Assembly (NCBI GenBank): GCA_036927565.1
Contig: JAYESD010000007.1
Location: forward strand, 4,485,644 to 4,549,643
Reading direction: 5' to 3'
DNA from: Tuctoria greenei
Lineage: Eukaryota; Streptophyta; Magnoliopsida; Poales; Poaceae
DNA length: 64,000 nt
The translations under genes and the position numbers were made by a program. The notes below the pieces were generated by a model. It was not told the origin of the DNA. It ran no database searches and worked only from the letters and a program-made list of their open reading frames with translations. Of the stretch, positions 22,905-35,809 are shown one piece after another. Position 1 is the stretch's first letter. Every line of letters starts with the position of its first letter.

Positions 22905-25900
22905 TTAGTTTGTCCCATAGCCGTGTGGATGTGACTTTTGCCACTTCCATGCGATCGACAGGCTCTCCTTGAGGTCGGTATACTTAGCAGTCCAGTTGAG
23001 CTCCTTGTTAATCTTTGATGGGTCACTGTATACTTCGGCATAGTCTCCCGGCCTTCTGCTGAGGTATTCAATCTTGATATCAATACCTGTTGCCTTCTTG
23101 CAGGCATCCACAAACTCCTTAACGGAACGACCTGAACAAAAGAAATATAAATTTCAGAGTAAAAGCTGAGTTGATGGCAAATGGGACATATCAGAAGACT
23201 TCATAGATGATTTGATATGAAACCTTCAGTTACTTGTCCTGTTTTATGCACAAAATAGTACTAGCATCTTTGTAGACTTTTGTGTGTGTCAGTAAAGAAC
23301 TGTTGTCCCAGATTAACTGGTTACAGGTTCAATGATGTCAAATTACCATGTAAATTAAGCAAAATATTTATTAAAATCTGTACAGAATAAACTCTCCAGT
23401 TGTGAGTACATAATGACAACATTTAAGTAAATGAAGAAACTGTGTGTTTCCAAACCTCTTCCAGTCCCAACATTGTAAATGCCAACTTTTCCAGGCTCTG
23501 CTTTGTTGAGTGCTTTCACATGGGCATCAACTAGATCTGTGACATCAATGTAGTCCCTTATGCAGGTCCCATCTGCTGTAGGATAATCTGTTCCTTTAAC
23601 CTAGAAAAGGATCATGCATATCCATCAGTTCCATCATGCACTGTAGTTCCACAATAAAGTGATATACTAGAACAAGCATGATAGCTTGACATGCAGCAGT
23701 AAGCTAGTAGTTTATTTTTTTATTCCACAGACATTGTTAGAGTCAAAATACAAGGGGCAATCACCTTGAGTCCTGTAATGACTCCTAATGCTGCATCAAA
23801 GCATGCGCCAGATATTCGACCGTGCTCTCGTAATTCTGGCCTAGGAGCTTCACCTAATCTTCCCTCAGGGTCAGATCCAATAACATTGAAATATCTGGCA
23901 CAGAAGTTGATATGTTAATTCAAATTGGTTTCTGAGTGTTCAAAAGTTCAGGTCTTAACCTAGCAAGTGGAGAAACAAATTACCTTAAAACCATGACGGC
24001 CATATCTGTTCTCTTCGAGAAATCCAATATGATGTCCTCTGCCATTTTCTTCGCTTTTCCATATGGATTGATAGGGAACTATATCAAGGTAGGAGGTAAA
24101 CCAAGTCAGACTACAATAACAGTATGCCTAATTGCTTGCACAGGCAAACACCTAAAACCCATAAATACAAAGGAAAGAACGCGATAATTCAATACAATCT
24201 AAAATTATTATTTTTAGCAATAAGAAGACTAAATGACGAAACACACCAAAACATAGTATCCTTAGAATCCATCTCAAGTTCTTGACATTACCTGAGGCGT
24301 GGCTTCTGTAATAGGCATCTTCTCTGGTTCTCCATAGGTAGCACATGTACTGGAGTAGATAAAGGTCTTGACTCCATGAGAAGCCATAGCCTCCAGAACC
24401 AGTAAGGTGTTTGATGTAATATTGTGATAGTACCTGTTAAGTTGTTGAGACTTAAGAAATATTAGAGAAGTGTCATCTTAAAACAGATTTGTTTAGAATG
24501 ACAATTCATAGCCATGTATGATATCCATGTTAGAAGAGATCATTGAGCGTACAGATTTATGACGATGCAACATTATCATGACCTAAATATTACAGTGCTT
24601 ACTTGCCCCTAGAAATGCAGGTCCAAGCAATTGTACATTTGCACACAAGATTGCATAAAAGAGTAAAAGGCAGGATGTTTGCTCTGCATTTTATGTGTAA
24701 TAGAACGAGGGGCTGTTCGATCTAACTATGAGTGTCAAACTGTCACGGTTAAGGACTTACCTAAGTGGTTCCATTGTGCTCTCACCCACATAAGCAACAG
24801 CTGCAAAGTGCATCACAGCATCAAATGCATTTTCAGTGAATATCTTGTTAACCTGAGAACCAGTTAAGTGGAAAGCAAGACTTTGGATGTAACATCATAA
24901 ATAAAAGAACAGCATATAGGCAGCGCTAAAAGCATAAATGAGGATACAGATTTCTGGTCGCCCAAATCAGCATAGATGAATTGGAGTCTCCCAGGATGTG
25001 GAAACAATTCTTGCAGAACCTTTACTGCTCCCATGTTTCCTCTAGAAAGATTATCCTACAAGACGAGCCAAGTGGTGGGTAAACAGAGAAGATATAAAGA
25101 ACAAACTAATTCACACATCCAATACAACAAAAAACTTAATTACCACAATAGTAACTCGATAGTTATCCTTTAAGAGCCTCAAAGCAGCATGTGACCCAAT
25201 ATATCCAGCTCCTCCTGTAACTAACACGTGGGTAACCCCAGGTTCATGATGAGAGAACTGCAACCATATATGCACCACGGTAAGCTTTACTGTTGCAAAT
25301 TGGCGTACTACTATTCAATGAATGTGGTCTATTTGTATCTGCAAATTCAAATAAGTTTGTTTAAACTTTAACAAATCAGCATTATTTGTGTAGGTTGCTT
25401 GGCTGTCATGAGATAAAAGTACAAGCTTATAGCTGAAAGCTACAGCTTTCATGATGCCACTAAAGCCACTCAGGCCTCAACTGCCACAACAAGCAGTGGC
25501 AACAAACACATGTTTGAAAGATCAAATTGGAACATGAACTAATGTAAGAGACATCACAATAACAAAGACTTGTGTATGGAGAGACGTCACTTTCATTTCA
25601 TCGTCTGATTGTTAGCACTACCACAAGAAGGATTGAAGATACAAGGCTGTATTCCATGACTTAAGCAAAAGGATGTATTCACTGGAACTCCTACAATAGC
25701 TTGTTGCTTCATACTAGAATATCTTAGCCAATGAAGTGCATAACAAGAAAACACAAGGAGCAAGACACAGAGAAGAGTTTAGAATTACTATCTGTAGGTA
25801 GATTAAAGTGGTTTTAAATTGAAATCTTGAGCATGAATTAAAGAAGACCAAGAAAAGCATATAAAAAGAAATATGATTGAAGAGAAAGGTAAAAAGAAAC

Positions 25901-26036
25901 ATGGACATCCTACCACACTATTGCCACCAAAACCAGGAGATTGCTTGAGAACAAATACACAGAGTGCTGTGAGGACCAGGGCAGCAATGACTTTCCCAAC
26001 ATTATGGGACTTCCGCCGTGCATCAAAGTAGTCCAT
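22905..26036 (-). CDS. UDP-arabinose 4-epimerase (UEL/MUR4-like), 9 coding exons, 391 aa
   Basis: Exons read 25914-26036, 25144-25257, 24948-25055, 24761-24852, 24292-24433, 23984-24078, 23765-23894, 23456-23600 and 22905-23131. All have GT/AG borders and the phases agree to give 391 residues. A single hydrophobic segment at about 19-31 (IAALVLTALCVFV) behind a basic start (DARRKSHNVGK) predicts a type II Golgi membrane protein, which separates this group from cytosolic UGE enzymes. The extended-SDR fold is clear: NAD-binding TGGAGYIG (55-62), YSSTCATYG (172-180), catalytic NPYGKAK with Y199 and K203 (YxxxK), and the C-terminal substrate region (GDYAEVYSDPSK). The enzyme interconverts UDP-xylose and UDP-arabinose for cell-wall arabinan and arabinoxylan synthesis; that is family knowledge. 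The leader is split, with an acceptor just before the ATG. Confidence 0.95.
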
Positions 26037-27650
26037 CCCTATCAACAAGATGAACAGATAAGAGAACAGACATACATTCAATCATTACAAACAAGATGAT
26101 GTCATAATCAGATAGATGGATATACATATGACCTTGTCATTATTCATAATGTGCAGTATGCATACTGTGGGTTTGACCCAAATTGTGATTTTAACACAGT
26201 GATGGCTGTCTGCTTAAAGATTTATCAAATCAACTAGAAAATTTTGTGGCTGTACATATCTAGTTGACTTCAATTCAGATATTGTACCTAATAGATTTAG
26301 CCCAACTTGCCAATCTTTCTAGCAACCGAAATCTTAACGTGCACATAACAAGCATTACTTCAGGCAGAAGACATGGATCTTTTTGAATAGTTGAAAGGAA
26401 CTTTTGCGCATGCACACTCGACAAACAAAACTACTGCCAGAAAAAGATACTACTTGCTATACGAAACAACTGTCCACTCATAGATATGCGTATATATCAC
26501 TTCTAAAGCTAGCATGTACTTGTACACCAAGTGAAGCCCGTTTTAAGGCAAAAAGAAAATGACAGCTTTTCAAGTGGAATGATAAAAATAATCATTGTCT
26601 TTCATGTAACATGCATTGGAAAGGCAAACTACACATAAACAAATCCCAGTGCTGGTGGGTACACATGCTCAAGGGCCCTTGGGAGTCAAAAAGGATACTG
26701 TTAGATATATCTAAAGCAACAGTAATAACTGAGCCTAGGAGCATCGAGATCTACCAGCCCTAGGCAGGCTTGGCCTCCTGTTTAAAGGGGTCATGTAAGA
26801 AATCTTCTCCTTGCGATGCGGCCGGCTATGGTAGAACTCCTACTGGACACGTCACACCGAGCGTCCAGCCAGAAAATAGCCTGCAGAACTACCACATGGC
26901 ATGCATCAGACAAAATGGTATAGAATCATTCAGTGTCCAGGGAACAAATTGAAAAACAAGCACGGAAGGCAATTCAAACAGAAGCAACAGGACATGCAAT
27001 TCAAACAGGTCAAGAACAACATTACAATTCAAACAAAAACCAGCAATACTGGAGCTGTCTGTACTGGTACTGGGAAAAGTCATGATCCAGAAAGAAAAAA
27101 AAAGGCGAATTAAGCAGTAGAAAATGCCTAAGCATTCAGGGATCAAGAGAATCCACCATATAAACTGAGAATCTAACAGATCCAAAGGAAGTGAGCGAAA
27201 ACAAATGTCAAGCGAACCCAATATCCGGTCATTTTTTGCCAAAAACAACCACGGCGGCAGACAATTCAAACAACCAGACCCCAAAGCCTCACACCAGTGA
27301 ACGCCCACGGAATGAGACACCCCAATTCCTCGGCCAAACTGCATCAAGATCGCGCCTTTACTACCCCAGTTCCGGCCAAACGGCGCGACCACCCAGCACC
27401 ACGAAGCCCGATCCGACCCAGCAAGGAGCAGTAGTAACCGTGGAGCCCAGATCAGGAAACTAACCACGAATGCCGCCAGGTCCCGCCTTGGAGCGAGGCA
27501 AAGACCGCACCAGGAGCTCGCCGCCGTGCGGGTGGAGAGAGATGGGAGGGGTACGGGGCAGGAAAGAAGCCGGAGGGGAGAGAGCAGGGGAAACGGAGGA
27601 AGGAGAGGGGAGGGGAGGAAGACGGGGAGGTCGTTGGGATGTTGTTTTTT
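26037..27650 (-). promoter_or_regulatory. Epimerase 5'UTR, long leader intron and promoter side
   Basis: A leader acceptor (TTGATAG) lies two bases before the start codon. A donor-like GTTAGT follows the GC-rich block near 27466 on the minus strand, so about 1.4 kb of leader intron is inferred. 27466-27650 is G/A-rich on the + strand (pyrimidine-rich on the transcript strand), as expected for a plant 5'UTR. The 192-codon minus ORF 26889-27467 lies inside the inferred intron and is not supported. Confidence 0.5.
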
Positions 27651-28690
27651 TGGACAAGGTCGGGTCTGATTTATTTTTGTACAGAGAGAAGAGTTGCAAA
27701 AGTCTTTGCTTCCACTTCTATCTCTCCATATTTTTATTTTCTCTCTCTAGGAGGTGCAAATTGATTACAGTTTGTTTCGAATTGATTACACTCAGAGGTG
27801 AAGAATAAGTAAAACTTTCCGTTTTTTATTATTATAAATCGTGGTATGTCAAATTATGAGGTCCTTGAAAAGCATCAGTAGAAAAAATGTGAGGAGTCAA
27901 CATCCAGTTGATCTGATGCGAACTGGACACCTTGGTAAGGTGCACAAATTAAAACTCAGGGTCAGGGCTGATCCAATAACAGCGACAAATCACGAAGTTG
28001 GAGTAGCTTTTTTTTTTTCAAATATCAGGAGGGAAGTAGACCATCCACTTTGCTACGACAGCAAATGCTAGCTCATGTTTTCAGTGTAGTCAGCCATGCA
28101 TGTGAAAGAATCTGAACTGTTTCAGATTGATACAATTATAGCCTCGTCTTTATCCAGTATCTCATCATCTCATGGCTTATGCAATATTTTTCTAATCCAA
28201 ATTGGTGCATACGTACATTCAGAAGCTGAACAGCCATGCATGTGGCGAGTTAGCACTGTGGATTACTGTAGGGCATCAAATGCATGCATTACTGTCCAAT
28301 GTTCATGGGTTGTTATGTAGGCATGCCAGCCACAAGCCCACATGGTTTCTCATGAACCAACGGATTTCAACACTTTCATGGGCATCATGTGGTCGGCCAT
28401 TGTGCAGGGTCCAGGTCGGCCATTCAGACTGTGAGCTACTTCCCAAATTACAATACTGATCAAGTTTCATGCATGCTTAATGGTGCCAGGATCCCGGGGT
28501 TTGCTTACGATTGATTGCTGGATCTGCTGACAAGTTAATCTGAATGATGTGCAATAATCAGGCGAAGGAGCTTCGTGAGCGTGAACTGAGATTACAGTCC
28601 TAATCAACAACACCATAGGGATGTCCCACGCTGATGCTGATCCTGCCATCCCGGCATGTTTGCTAGGCCACTGGTAACCAAACAAGATAC
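27651..28690. other. Intergenic region before the ClpC-like fragment
   Basis: Probable distal epimerase promoter. The word agccatgcatgtg occurs twice (about 28092 and 28232) but I see no larger structure. No gene is recognised. Confidence 0.35.
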
Positions 28691-28749
28691 CTGTCGCATT
28701 GTATCCTCCTGGACCGGGGTGCCTGTTCACGAAGTCTCTGATAATGAAA
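28691..28749 (+). pseudogene. ClpC-like gene fragment, upstream half, broken by the copia insertion
   Basis: The + strand reads RIVSSWTGVPVHEVSDNE, the linker just before the second AAA+ domain of plastid ClpC (…SxWTGxPVxxVSxxE…). The reading frame stops exactly at the copia terminus. The next residues of the same motif (TNKLLKM) resume beyond the other end of the copia element at 61918. Upstream similarity fades within a few codons, so only a short piece of the gene is present here. Confidence 0.75.
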
Positions 28750-28750
28750 T

Positions 28751-28948
28751 TAAGTTTTGAGAGACAAGAACACAATTATTCCAATTTATATTTTATTCAT
28801 TTTTCCCATTGCTTTTTATACATGTTGAATGGATGGGCGTGTCCGATGGCGAGAGGACGCGAGGAGGAGCGGCCACGACCGCTGAGAGGGGACGCGACCG
28901 CCGGCAGCGTCAACCGTCGGCGTTCGGTTGAACACACGGTTCTCAACA
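28751..28948 (-). repeat. Copia 3'LTR
   Basis: ~198 bp, matching 61719-61917 at most positions by eye. Both copies share the GC-rich middle ccggcagcgtcaaccg and the aataaaat word on the minus strand. Visible divergence (about ten substitutions) makes this element older than the gypsy insertions inside it. Confidence 0.85.
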
Positions 28949-28961
28949 CTTCCACTTGAGC

Positions 28962-29281
28962 AATCGAACTCCGCGGTAGATGATGTAAGTCTTCGAAAAA
29001 CCCAGCGAGAAAAATTGAATATATATATATATGTATTTATATAGTAATTGTTGTGTAAAAACTCCTTCATCTTTTATTGAAACAGGAGAAAACACAACAT
29101 AAAATGTCTTTAGTGTTTTCGAATAAAAACCCTTGTAGGGAAAATTTCGAAAAACAGACGTTACTTGCATTGTCATTGCCTCATTAAAACTTATTGTGAG
29201 AAACCTTTAAAAGTAAAACTCACATAAGAAAAAGAGTACAATTTGATGCAGAATGTCATGTGGTTTTCTACGAATCTCCCC
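28962..29281 (-). other. Copia 3' untranslated region
   Basis: Non-coding and AT-rich, between the RNase H stop and the 3'LTR. It includes a purine tract tttagggggaga on the minus strand next to the stop, and a (AT)n run at about 29018-29031. Confidence 0.6.
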
Positions 29282-32200
29282 CTAAATTTTGGAAATCTCT
29301 AAGTCTACGCATACCAATACCCGCAACACATTTAGAAATGTGGAGTATGGTAGGGACTTAGTGAATAAATCAGCTAAATTATCACATGACTTAGTTTGTT
29401 GGAGATCAATTTCTCCATTCACCTGAAGTTCATGTGGGTAAAACAGTTTAGGAGCTATGTGTTTAGTAACATTAGTTTTCACATAACCTGACTGCATCTG
29501 AGCAATGCAAGCTGCATTATCTACATAGATAATGGTTGATGACTCAATGGGCCCAATGCCACTTGAAATTTGGATACGATTAATCACTCTACGTAGCCAA
29601 GCACATTCACGTGCTGCCTCATATAATGCTATAATTTCGGAGTGATTAGAGGACGTAGCAAATAGAGTCTGTTTAGATGACTTCCAAGAAATTGTCGTCT
29701 GTCCGTGTAAAAACACGAACCCTATTTGTGATCTTCCGTTGTGGGGATCACTTAAATAACCCGCATCGACATAGCCGATTAGATTTAGATCTTGTTTCTT
29801 TGGAAAGAATAGTCCAAGATCTTGTGTACCTTGAAGGTATCTTAAAATATTTTTCACTCCATTCCAATGACGTATGGTAGGAGCGCTACTATATCTTGCC
29901 AATAAATTTACTGTAACAGCAATATCTGGTCTTGTGTTATTTGCAAGATACATAAGTGCACTAATGACACTAAGGTAAGGGTATTCTGAACCAAAACATC
30001 TTCTCCTTCTTGGCATGGCCGAAACGGATATGTATCCCTTTCTAAGCCTCTTACTACCATAGGAGTTTTAGATGAATATGCTTTGTTCATATTGAATTTA
30101 TCTAATACTTTTTGAACATAAGATGATTGGTGTATGAGAATGCACGTATGAAGGTGCTCTATTTGTAGACCCAAGCAAAATTTAGTTTTACCTAAATCCT
30201 TCATCTCGAACTCCCTTCTAAGATGATTTTGTGCCCCTTTAATGTCATTCTCAGTGCCAATGATATTTAAATCATCAACATACACTGATATGATATAAAA
30301 ACCAGTTGATGATCTTCAAATGAAGACACAAGGACAATCATCATTAGTAGAGTAGCCTTTGTTTAAAAGGAACTCCTTCACTCGGTTATACTACATCCTT
30401 CCAGACTGTTTCAAGCCATATAATGACTTGTTGAGTTTAACACAAAACATGTTGCGATCTACTTTTCCATTCGGTATGGGTATCTCATCGGGAACTTTCA
30501 TATAAATATCCGAATCTAGTGACCCATATAAATATGCAGTCACAACATCCATCAACTGCGAAGATAGATGTTTTTGTGTTGCTAGAGATATCAAGTATCG
30601 AAAAGTTATTCCATTCATAATAGGAGAATATGTTTCATTAAAATCAATGTCGGGTCTCTGCGTAAACTCTTGTGCAACTAGACTTGCCTTGTATCTCACA
30701 ACCTCATTGTTTTCATTTCGCTTTCGAACGAAAACCCATTTGAACCCAACAGGATAGGTTCGAGGAGGAGTAGGTATTACATTTCTGAATATCTCTCTCT
30801 TTTTAAGTGAGTCAAGTTCTGTCTTGATTGCTTCTTTTCATTTGATCCAGTCCGAGCGTTGTTTACACTCTGCCATGGTCTTAGAATCAGGATCTTGGAG
30901 AAGATCAGCTATCATGGTTGAAAAGCATGAGTTGGCAACCGTTGTATTACAGTCAAGTAATTCTCCGGAACTAGTATAATTGATGGAAATTTATCTTATC
31001 TCCTGTAATTCTTCTTGACTTCCTAACATAGAAGAATCAGGATTTTCCGATTGTCCAGCCTGCTCTATAGTGCACACTTGAGGACTAGATAAAGGATTTA
31101 AAATATCCCTTTGATGTATGCCAACATTTTGTTGACTTGCATTTACTTTCCTCGAGGAAGGTCTAGTCTTTGTACGCCTGCTTGAAGCATCTATTCCTTT
31201 ACTTGCTCTCCCCCTTTTCGGAGGTTGAGTGGTTTTTAATGGTACCTCCACTCGGCAAGGTGCATTGATAGCAGAATTCAAAGACTTTGTGACATTATTA
31301 TAGTCAGTAAATGCATCTGGCAGGTTACTAGCAATTTGTTGTAAGTCTATAATTTTCTGAACTTGAAGTTCAGTTTCCTTTGTACGTGGATCAACATTTA
31401 GGATGGATTTGTCATCCTAATTTATTTCTCGGTGGTTATTGATAAATTTATTATCTCCCCCTAAAGCCGGGAAATGACCCTCATTAAAAATACAATCAGC
31501 GAACCAGTCCGTGAATAAATCTCCTGTTAAAGGCTTCAGGTATTTAATAATAGATGGGGATTGATATCCCACGTATATTCCTAATTTCCTGTGAGGGCCC
31601 ATAGAAGTTCGCTTAGGTTGTAAAATTGGTGTGTATACAACACATCCAAATTTTCGCAGATGGGAGATATTGGGTTGATCTCCACGTACAAGTTGTAAAG
31701 GGAAGGTGGTATGATATGCAGTTGGTCTTAATTATAGAAGATCAGCAGCGTGTAAAACTGCATGACCCCAACAAGATGTTGGTAAATTGCATCCTTGTAA
31801 TAATGACCTAACTATGAGTTTAACCCTCTTAATTAAAGATTCTGCCAAACCATTTTATGTGTGTACATATGGAACATAATGTTGTACTTCAATTCCTTGA
31901 GCCATACAATAATCATTAAATGCTCGAGATGAGAATTCAGCAGCATTGTCCATACGGATACTCTTAATCCTATATTCAAGACAATTTGCTTTCAACCTTA
32001 TGACTTGTATCATAAATTTGGCAAAATCATGGTTATGTGTAGATAATAAACATACGTGTGACCATCTAGTAGATGCGTCAATTAAAACCATGAAGTATCT
32101 AAATGGACCACACATTGGTTGTATGGATCCACAAATGTCACCTTTAATTCTTTCAAGGAACTTTAATGGTTCAACATGGATCTTAAGTGGAGAAGACCGC

Positions 32201-34003
32201 AAGATCAACTTGCCCATAGCACATAAAGTACACATAAAATCATTAGATTTTGGAAATTTAGTGTTCTTTAAATCATGGCCGGTGCAATTTCCAATAATTT
32301 TCCGCATCATCCCTATTCCGGGGTGGCCTAGGCGTGAATGCCAGGTCTTAAATGTATCAATATTCTGGAAAATCACCTTGTATGCAACATGAGATACGGG
32401 TTTTATGTACGTGAAGTACAGTCCAGATGGAGTAGAAGGAATTCTTTCTAGAACTTCTTGGCCATATTCGGAAGATTTTGAAATAAGAAGAAATTCTTAT
32501 TTATTTTCTTCATGGGTATGTATATGTAACCCATTTTTCCGAATATCTCTAAAACTTATGAGAGTACGTGTAGAATCGGGATACAATAAAGCATCCTCAA
32601 TCATCACTTGTGTCCCATTAGGGAGTGTAATAGTGGCTTGCCCAGAGCCAACTATTATCGCATCGCGTCCTGCAATGGTCAAAACATTTCCCGACCTCCT
32701 AGTTAGGGTCTGAAAATATTTTGTATCCTTAAGTATAGAGTTTGTGGTGCAACTATCCACAAGACACATTTCTTCTTCTATCGGAAATTTCCCGTAAAAT
32801 CTAATAAATAATAATAATACTAAGTTGCATTGAAATACAAATATGTATATAAAATATTAGAGTGTTGAATAACCCTAATATAATTTACTTAATGTTTACA
32901 TTACAACACACTTGTATTTACATAAACTCGAACATATGTAAATTTATGTGGTAGAAGATCTATAAAAGATCATCAAATACATCATTCGAAATGTATTCCA
33001 CCATAGCATTGTCCAAATCCATGTGATCATCATCATTCAATGTTGAATCATTGTTTCTAGGATCTTCAATATCCTTGCTTGAACAACCGACTTCAAATGT
33101 TGGCTTTGTTTGAATACTCAAATGAGTTTCATACTCATTTTCAGATCCTTGAGCTTTCTTGTCTTTTCCCAGTGATTTCTGGTATAAAGTCACAAGGTGT
33201 TTATGCGTGCGACATTTATCAGTAGTATGCTTATAAGTGCCACATGCCTTACACTGCACTATTTTCCCTTTGAAGGGAACACCATCCTTTCTCATTTTGT
33301 TTGAGAATTTCTTGTTCTTTTGCCTATTACGGCGGCGTCTAGCAGATCTACCATTTTTCTTAGAATATACATTCTTAGAAGCATTAGCTTTCTTCTCATT
33401 ATGATGAATTTCAGGTAGAGGAGCAGCCCCAACACGACGTTGGTGATGATTCTTAATAGTAAGTTCATCATGCTTCTCTGCCTGAAGTAAATCTCTAATG
33501 AGGTCAGCATAATATTGGTAGTTGCGAGCCCGATATTGATGTTATAAGACCCTATCAGAAGGTAACATAGTTTGAAGAGTCCTCTCTATTTTGTCCTCTT
33601 CTGATGGTTCTTTTTCACAAAATCTTAATTTAGCACATACCTTATAAACAACATGATTATAGTTTTCTATAGACTTAAAATCTTGAAGATGTAGTTGAGT
33701 CCATTCATGATTAGTCTCAGGCAATAGAATTGCCTTTTGCTATTCATAACATCTTTTTAATGCCATCCAAGGAGTGTGTGGTTCTTCTTCCATCACATAT
33801 TCTGATTTCAAGTCAGGATGGAGATGATTACAGATGATGTATAGTGCCCGGTACTTAAATGTATCCAAAAATGATGTAGGTCTTTCTTCAGGAGGAGTAA
33901 GAGCAGCCATGAGTCCTCTGAAAACCAAACTTATCTTGATGTCAAGAGCTCATGTCGGGTAATTATGACCATCAAGTGCAAGTTCTTTAAACTCGTGAGA
34001 CAT
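29282..34003 (-). pseudogene. Copia gag-pol, degenerate
   Basis: From an ATG at 34003 (MSHEFKELALDGHNYPT, then a stop) the minus strand gives gag pieces, and a zinc knuckle CKACGTYKHTTDKC (about 33220-33260). Next is a protease-like VDSCTTNSIL (32740-32765) and the pre-integrase/integrase region (HSRLGHPGIGMMRK; IRMDNAAEFSS). A linker follows, then RT with YVDDLNIIGT (about 30250-30285) and RNase H (GYVDAGYLSDPHNGRSQ; KHIAPKLFY) ending at 29282. At least nine stops or frameshifts split it, so no functional polyprotein can be made. Intact relatives encode one polyprotein that packages, copies and integrates the element RNA. Confidence 0.88.
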
Positions 34004-34446
34004 TGATTCCTACATGTAGGAAACCAGAAATTTTATTAATAAAATCATCATGGTGGTGTTGTAATGTGTGTTAATCATAATGAAAAACACATTAATTTTA
34101 TTCTTTCTTATCTAGCCAAATGTAGGAAAATGGCTTGACAAGAAGAACAAATGTATGTATATTTCATGTTAAAGATGGCCAATTAAAGAAATAGCCAAAT
34201 TAAAAATGAATTATACACTTTATTGTATTAAGATATGATTCATAATGCATTAAGCCAAATTATAGAAAAATGGCTTAATCAAAATGAGTCAATTTACTTT
34301 ATATTTTATGTGTAGTGTTATTTCCATCATAAGCCAAAATTTTGAAAATTAGCTTTAAATGATGAAAATTTATGAAATTTGTGAATGTAATAAACAAAAT
34401 TCAAGATTGAGGCTAAATTCTGAAATTGGCCTAAAATTTGAATTTT
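34004..34446 (-). other. Copia leader, proximal part
   Basis: AT-rich non-coding leader with repeated 'agccaaatt...gaaaaatggctt' words. Interrupted at 34447-34451 (tggac) by gypsy element A. Confidence 0.6.
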
Positions 34447-34451
34447 GGACT

Positions 34452-35279
34452 GTCGACTGTTGGAGTCGGCAGATCTCCTGACACTATGAAAGTGTTGGAG
34501 GAGTTTGTAGTTCGGTGTGGGCGCGCGGAGACTCAAGAAGGTGAATCACGATTGGACTCGAGTGACACAGTGGTTTACGTGGTTCGGGCCGCCTGAGCGT
34601 AATACCCTACTCCACGGGTGTGTGTGTATTGTATTAACTTGTGAGCTTCAGAGCGTTCGAGAGTTCCCCCCCGTGTATCGTCGGTTTGTCCTTTTATAGT
34701 ACAAGGACAAACCGTTACAAGTCAGCCTGACCCGACATGTGGCCCTAGCGGTTACTAGTATTGATACACGAGATTAATTGTTGTTAATAACCCTGTAACG
34801 GCTCCGATAGTGCCGTTACAGGTGTTAAGATCGTCCGATTAAGTGTCATTAACGTGGAATTAATGATAATTAATCGGGTCTTGAAGTCCGCGGCTGTCCT
34901 TTGGAGATCCGGAGCCGTTACAATGTCTTCCGGGGGTTTGAAGCGGCCAGCTCCGACGTATGGACACGTGGCAGCTCTGGAGCTTGCTTGTGGGAAGCGG
35001 GAAGCTCCGGGGTGGCCTGGCACGTGTCAGGTCCGGAGCTTCTCTCGGTCAGGGGTTAAATCCGGAGGTGCCGTTTCAGTACCTAGCCCGGAGCTTCACC
35101 CTTGCGGGTAATAGCTCCGGTCTGACAGTACACGTGGCAACCTAGGGGTTAACCATGTTGGAGAAGCAGGTCCGGTTATGTCTGACAGGTGGGTCCCCGA
35201 GGGTCTTCAATTTGAGTAGATGTCCTTCCCTTGAGATCTTTGTAACCTCAGGGGGTGTATGGTTTTTAGGGTACCGACA
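34452..35279 (-). repeat. Element A 3'LTR
   Basis: 828 bp. A TATA box on the minus strand appears as cttttata at 34691-34698. The LTR is dense in AGCTCCGG/CCGGAGCT words. Confidence 0.95.
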
Positions 35280-35809
35280 GTGGCCCCCTGGACCTACCTC
35301 CGGGGAAGGCCAACGGGGTGAAGTCATTCCGCCGGAGGTGGGTCCACACTTGCGACTCTTGAACTGGGTCTTCAAGGGTCTTCGGAGGTGCCTTTGGCGG
35401 GGCTTTACGGTTAAATCCCGACACGTGGCGCACCTCAGGCGGCAGATAGGATCTTTGGCGTGCGGATCTCTCGCAATTGAAGGTCGCCAGTTCCCGATAC
35501 GAAAACCGTATCGGTTCCGCGCGCCTTGTCAGGTCGCCGCCTTTGGGTTTCCCGCCTCGTGATGACAACCGTTCGCCTGGGTAAGAACCTCGACTTGATC
35601 GTCAGGGTGGTCCCGGGCCCTCTTGTCATCGGCAGGGTTGAATTCTTGAGTAGTATCCTTGACTCCCCTGCAGTTTCCATCCAAGCGTTGCGAGGGCTTA
35701 CTTAAGAAGGAAAGCGCACCGTCGGGAGTTCTTTACGCTTTCCATCTGTTCTTGCGCTCAAACTCCCAACTCGTGCTTTGCTCCTCTTCTCTTGCCTAGC
35801 TGTGCTGCG
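35280..35809 (+). other. Region between the element A 3'LTR and its antisense ORF
   Basis: Non-coding. It holds the polypurine candidate for the minus-strand element (ggtccagggggccac on minus, 35280-35294). It presumably also holds the promoter and leader of the antisense ORF, because the ORF start follows at 35810. No TATA is obvious. Confidence 0.5.

Noticed and set aside
26889..27467. 192-codon minus ORF with hydrophobic segments
   Set aside because: It lies just inside the inferred leader intron of the epimerase and starts at the donor region. No domain or conserved feature.
28467..28775. 102-codon minus-strand ORF with attractive residues (GPGGYNATGILFGYQW)
   Set aside because: It is the antisense of the ClpC-like codons and their flank and crosses the copia boundary.
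28962..29275. Possible longer copia LTR beginning after the tttagggggaga purine tract
   Set aside because: The right-hand repeat copy ends exactly at ...TTCTCAACA and is followed by ClpC-like codons. The ~200-bp LTR with its own purine tract (28949-28961) explains both ends better.
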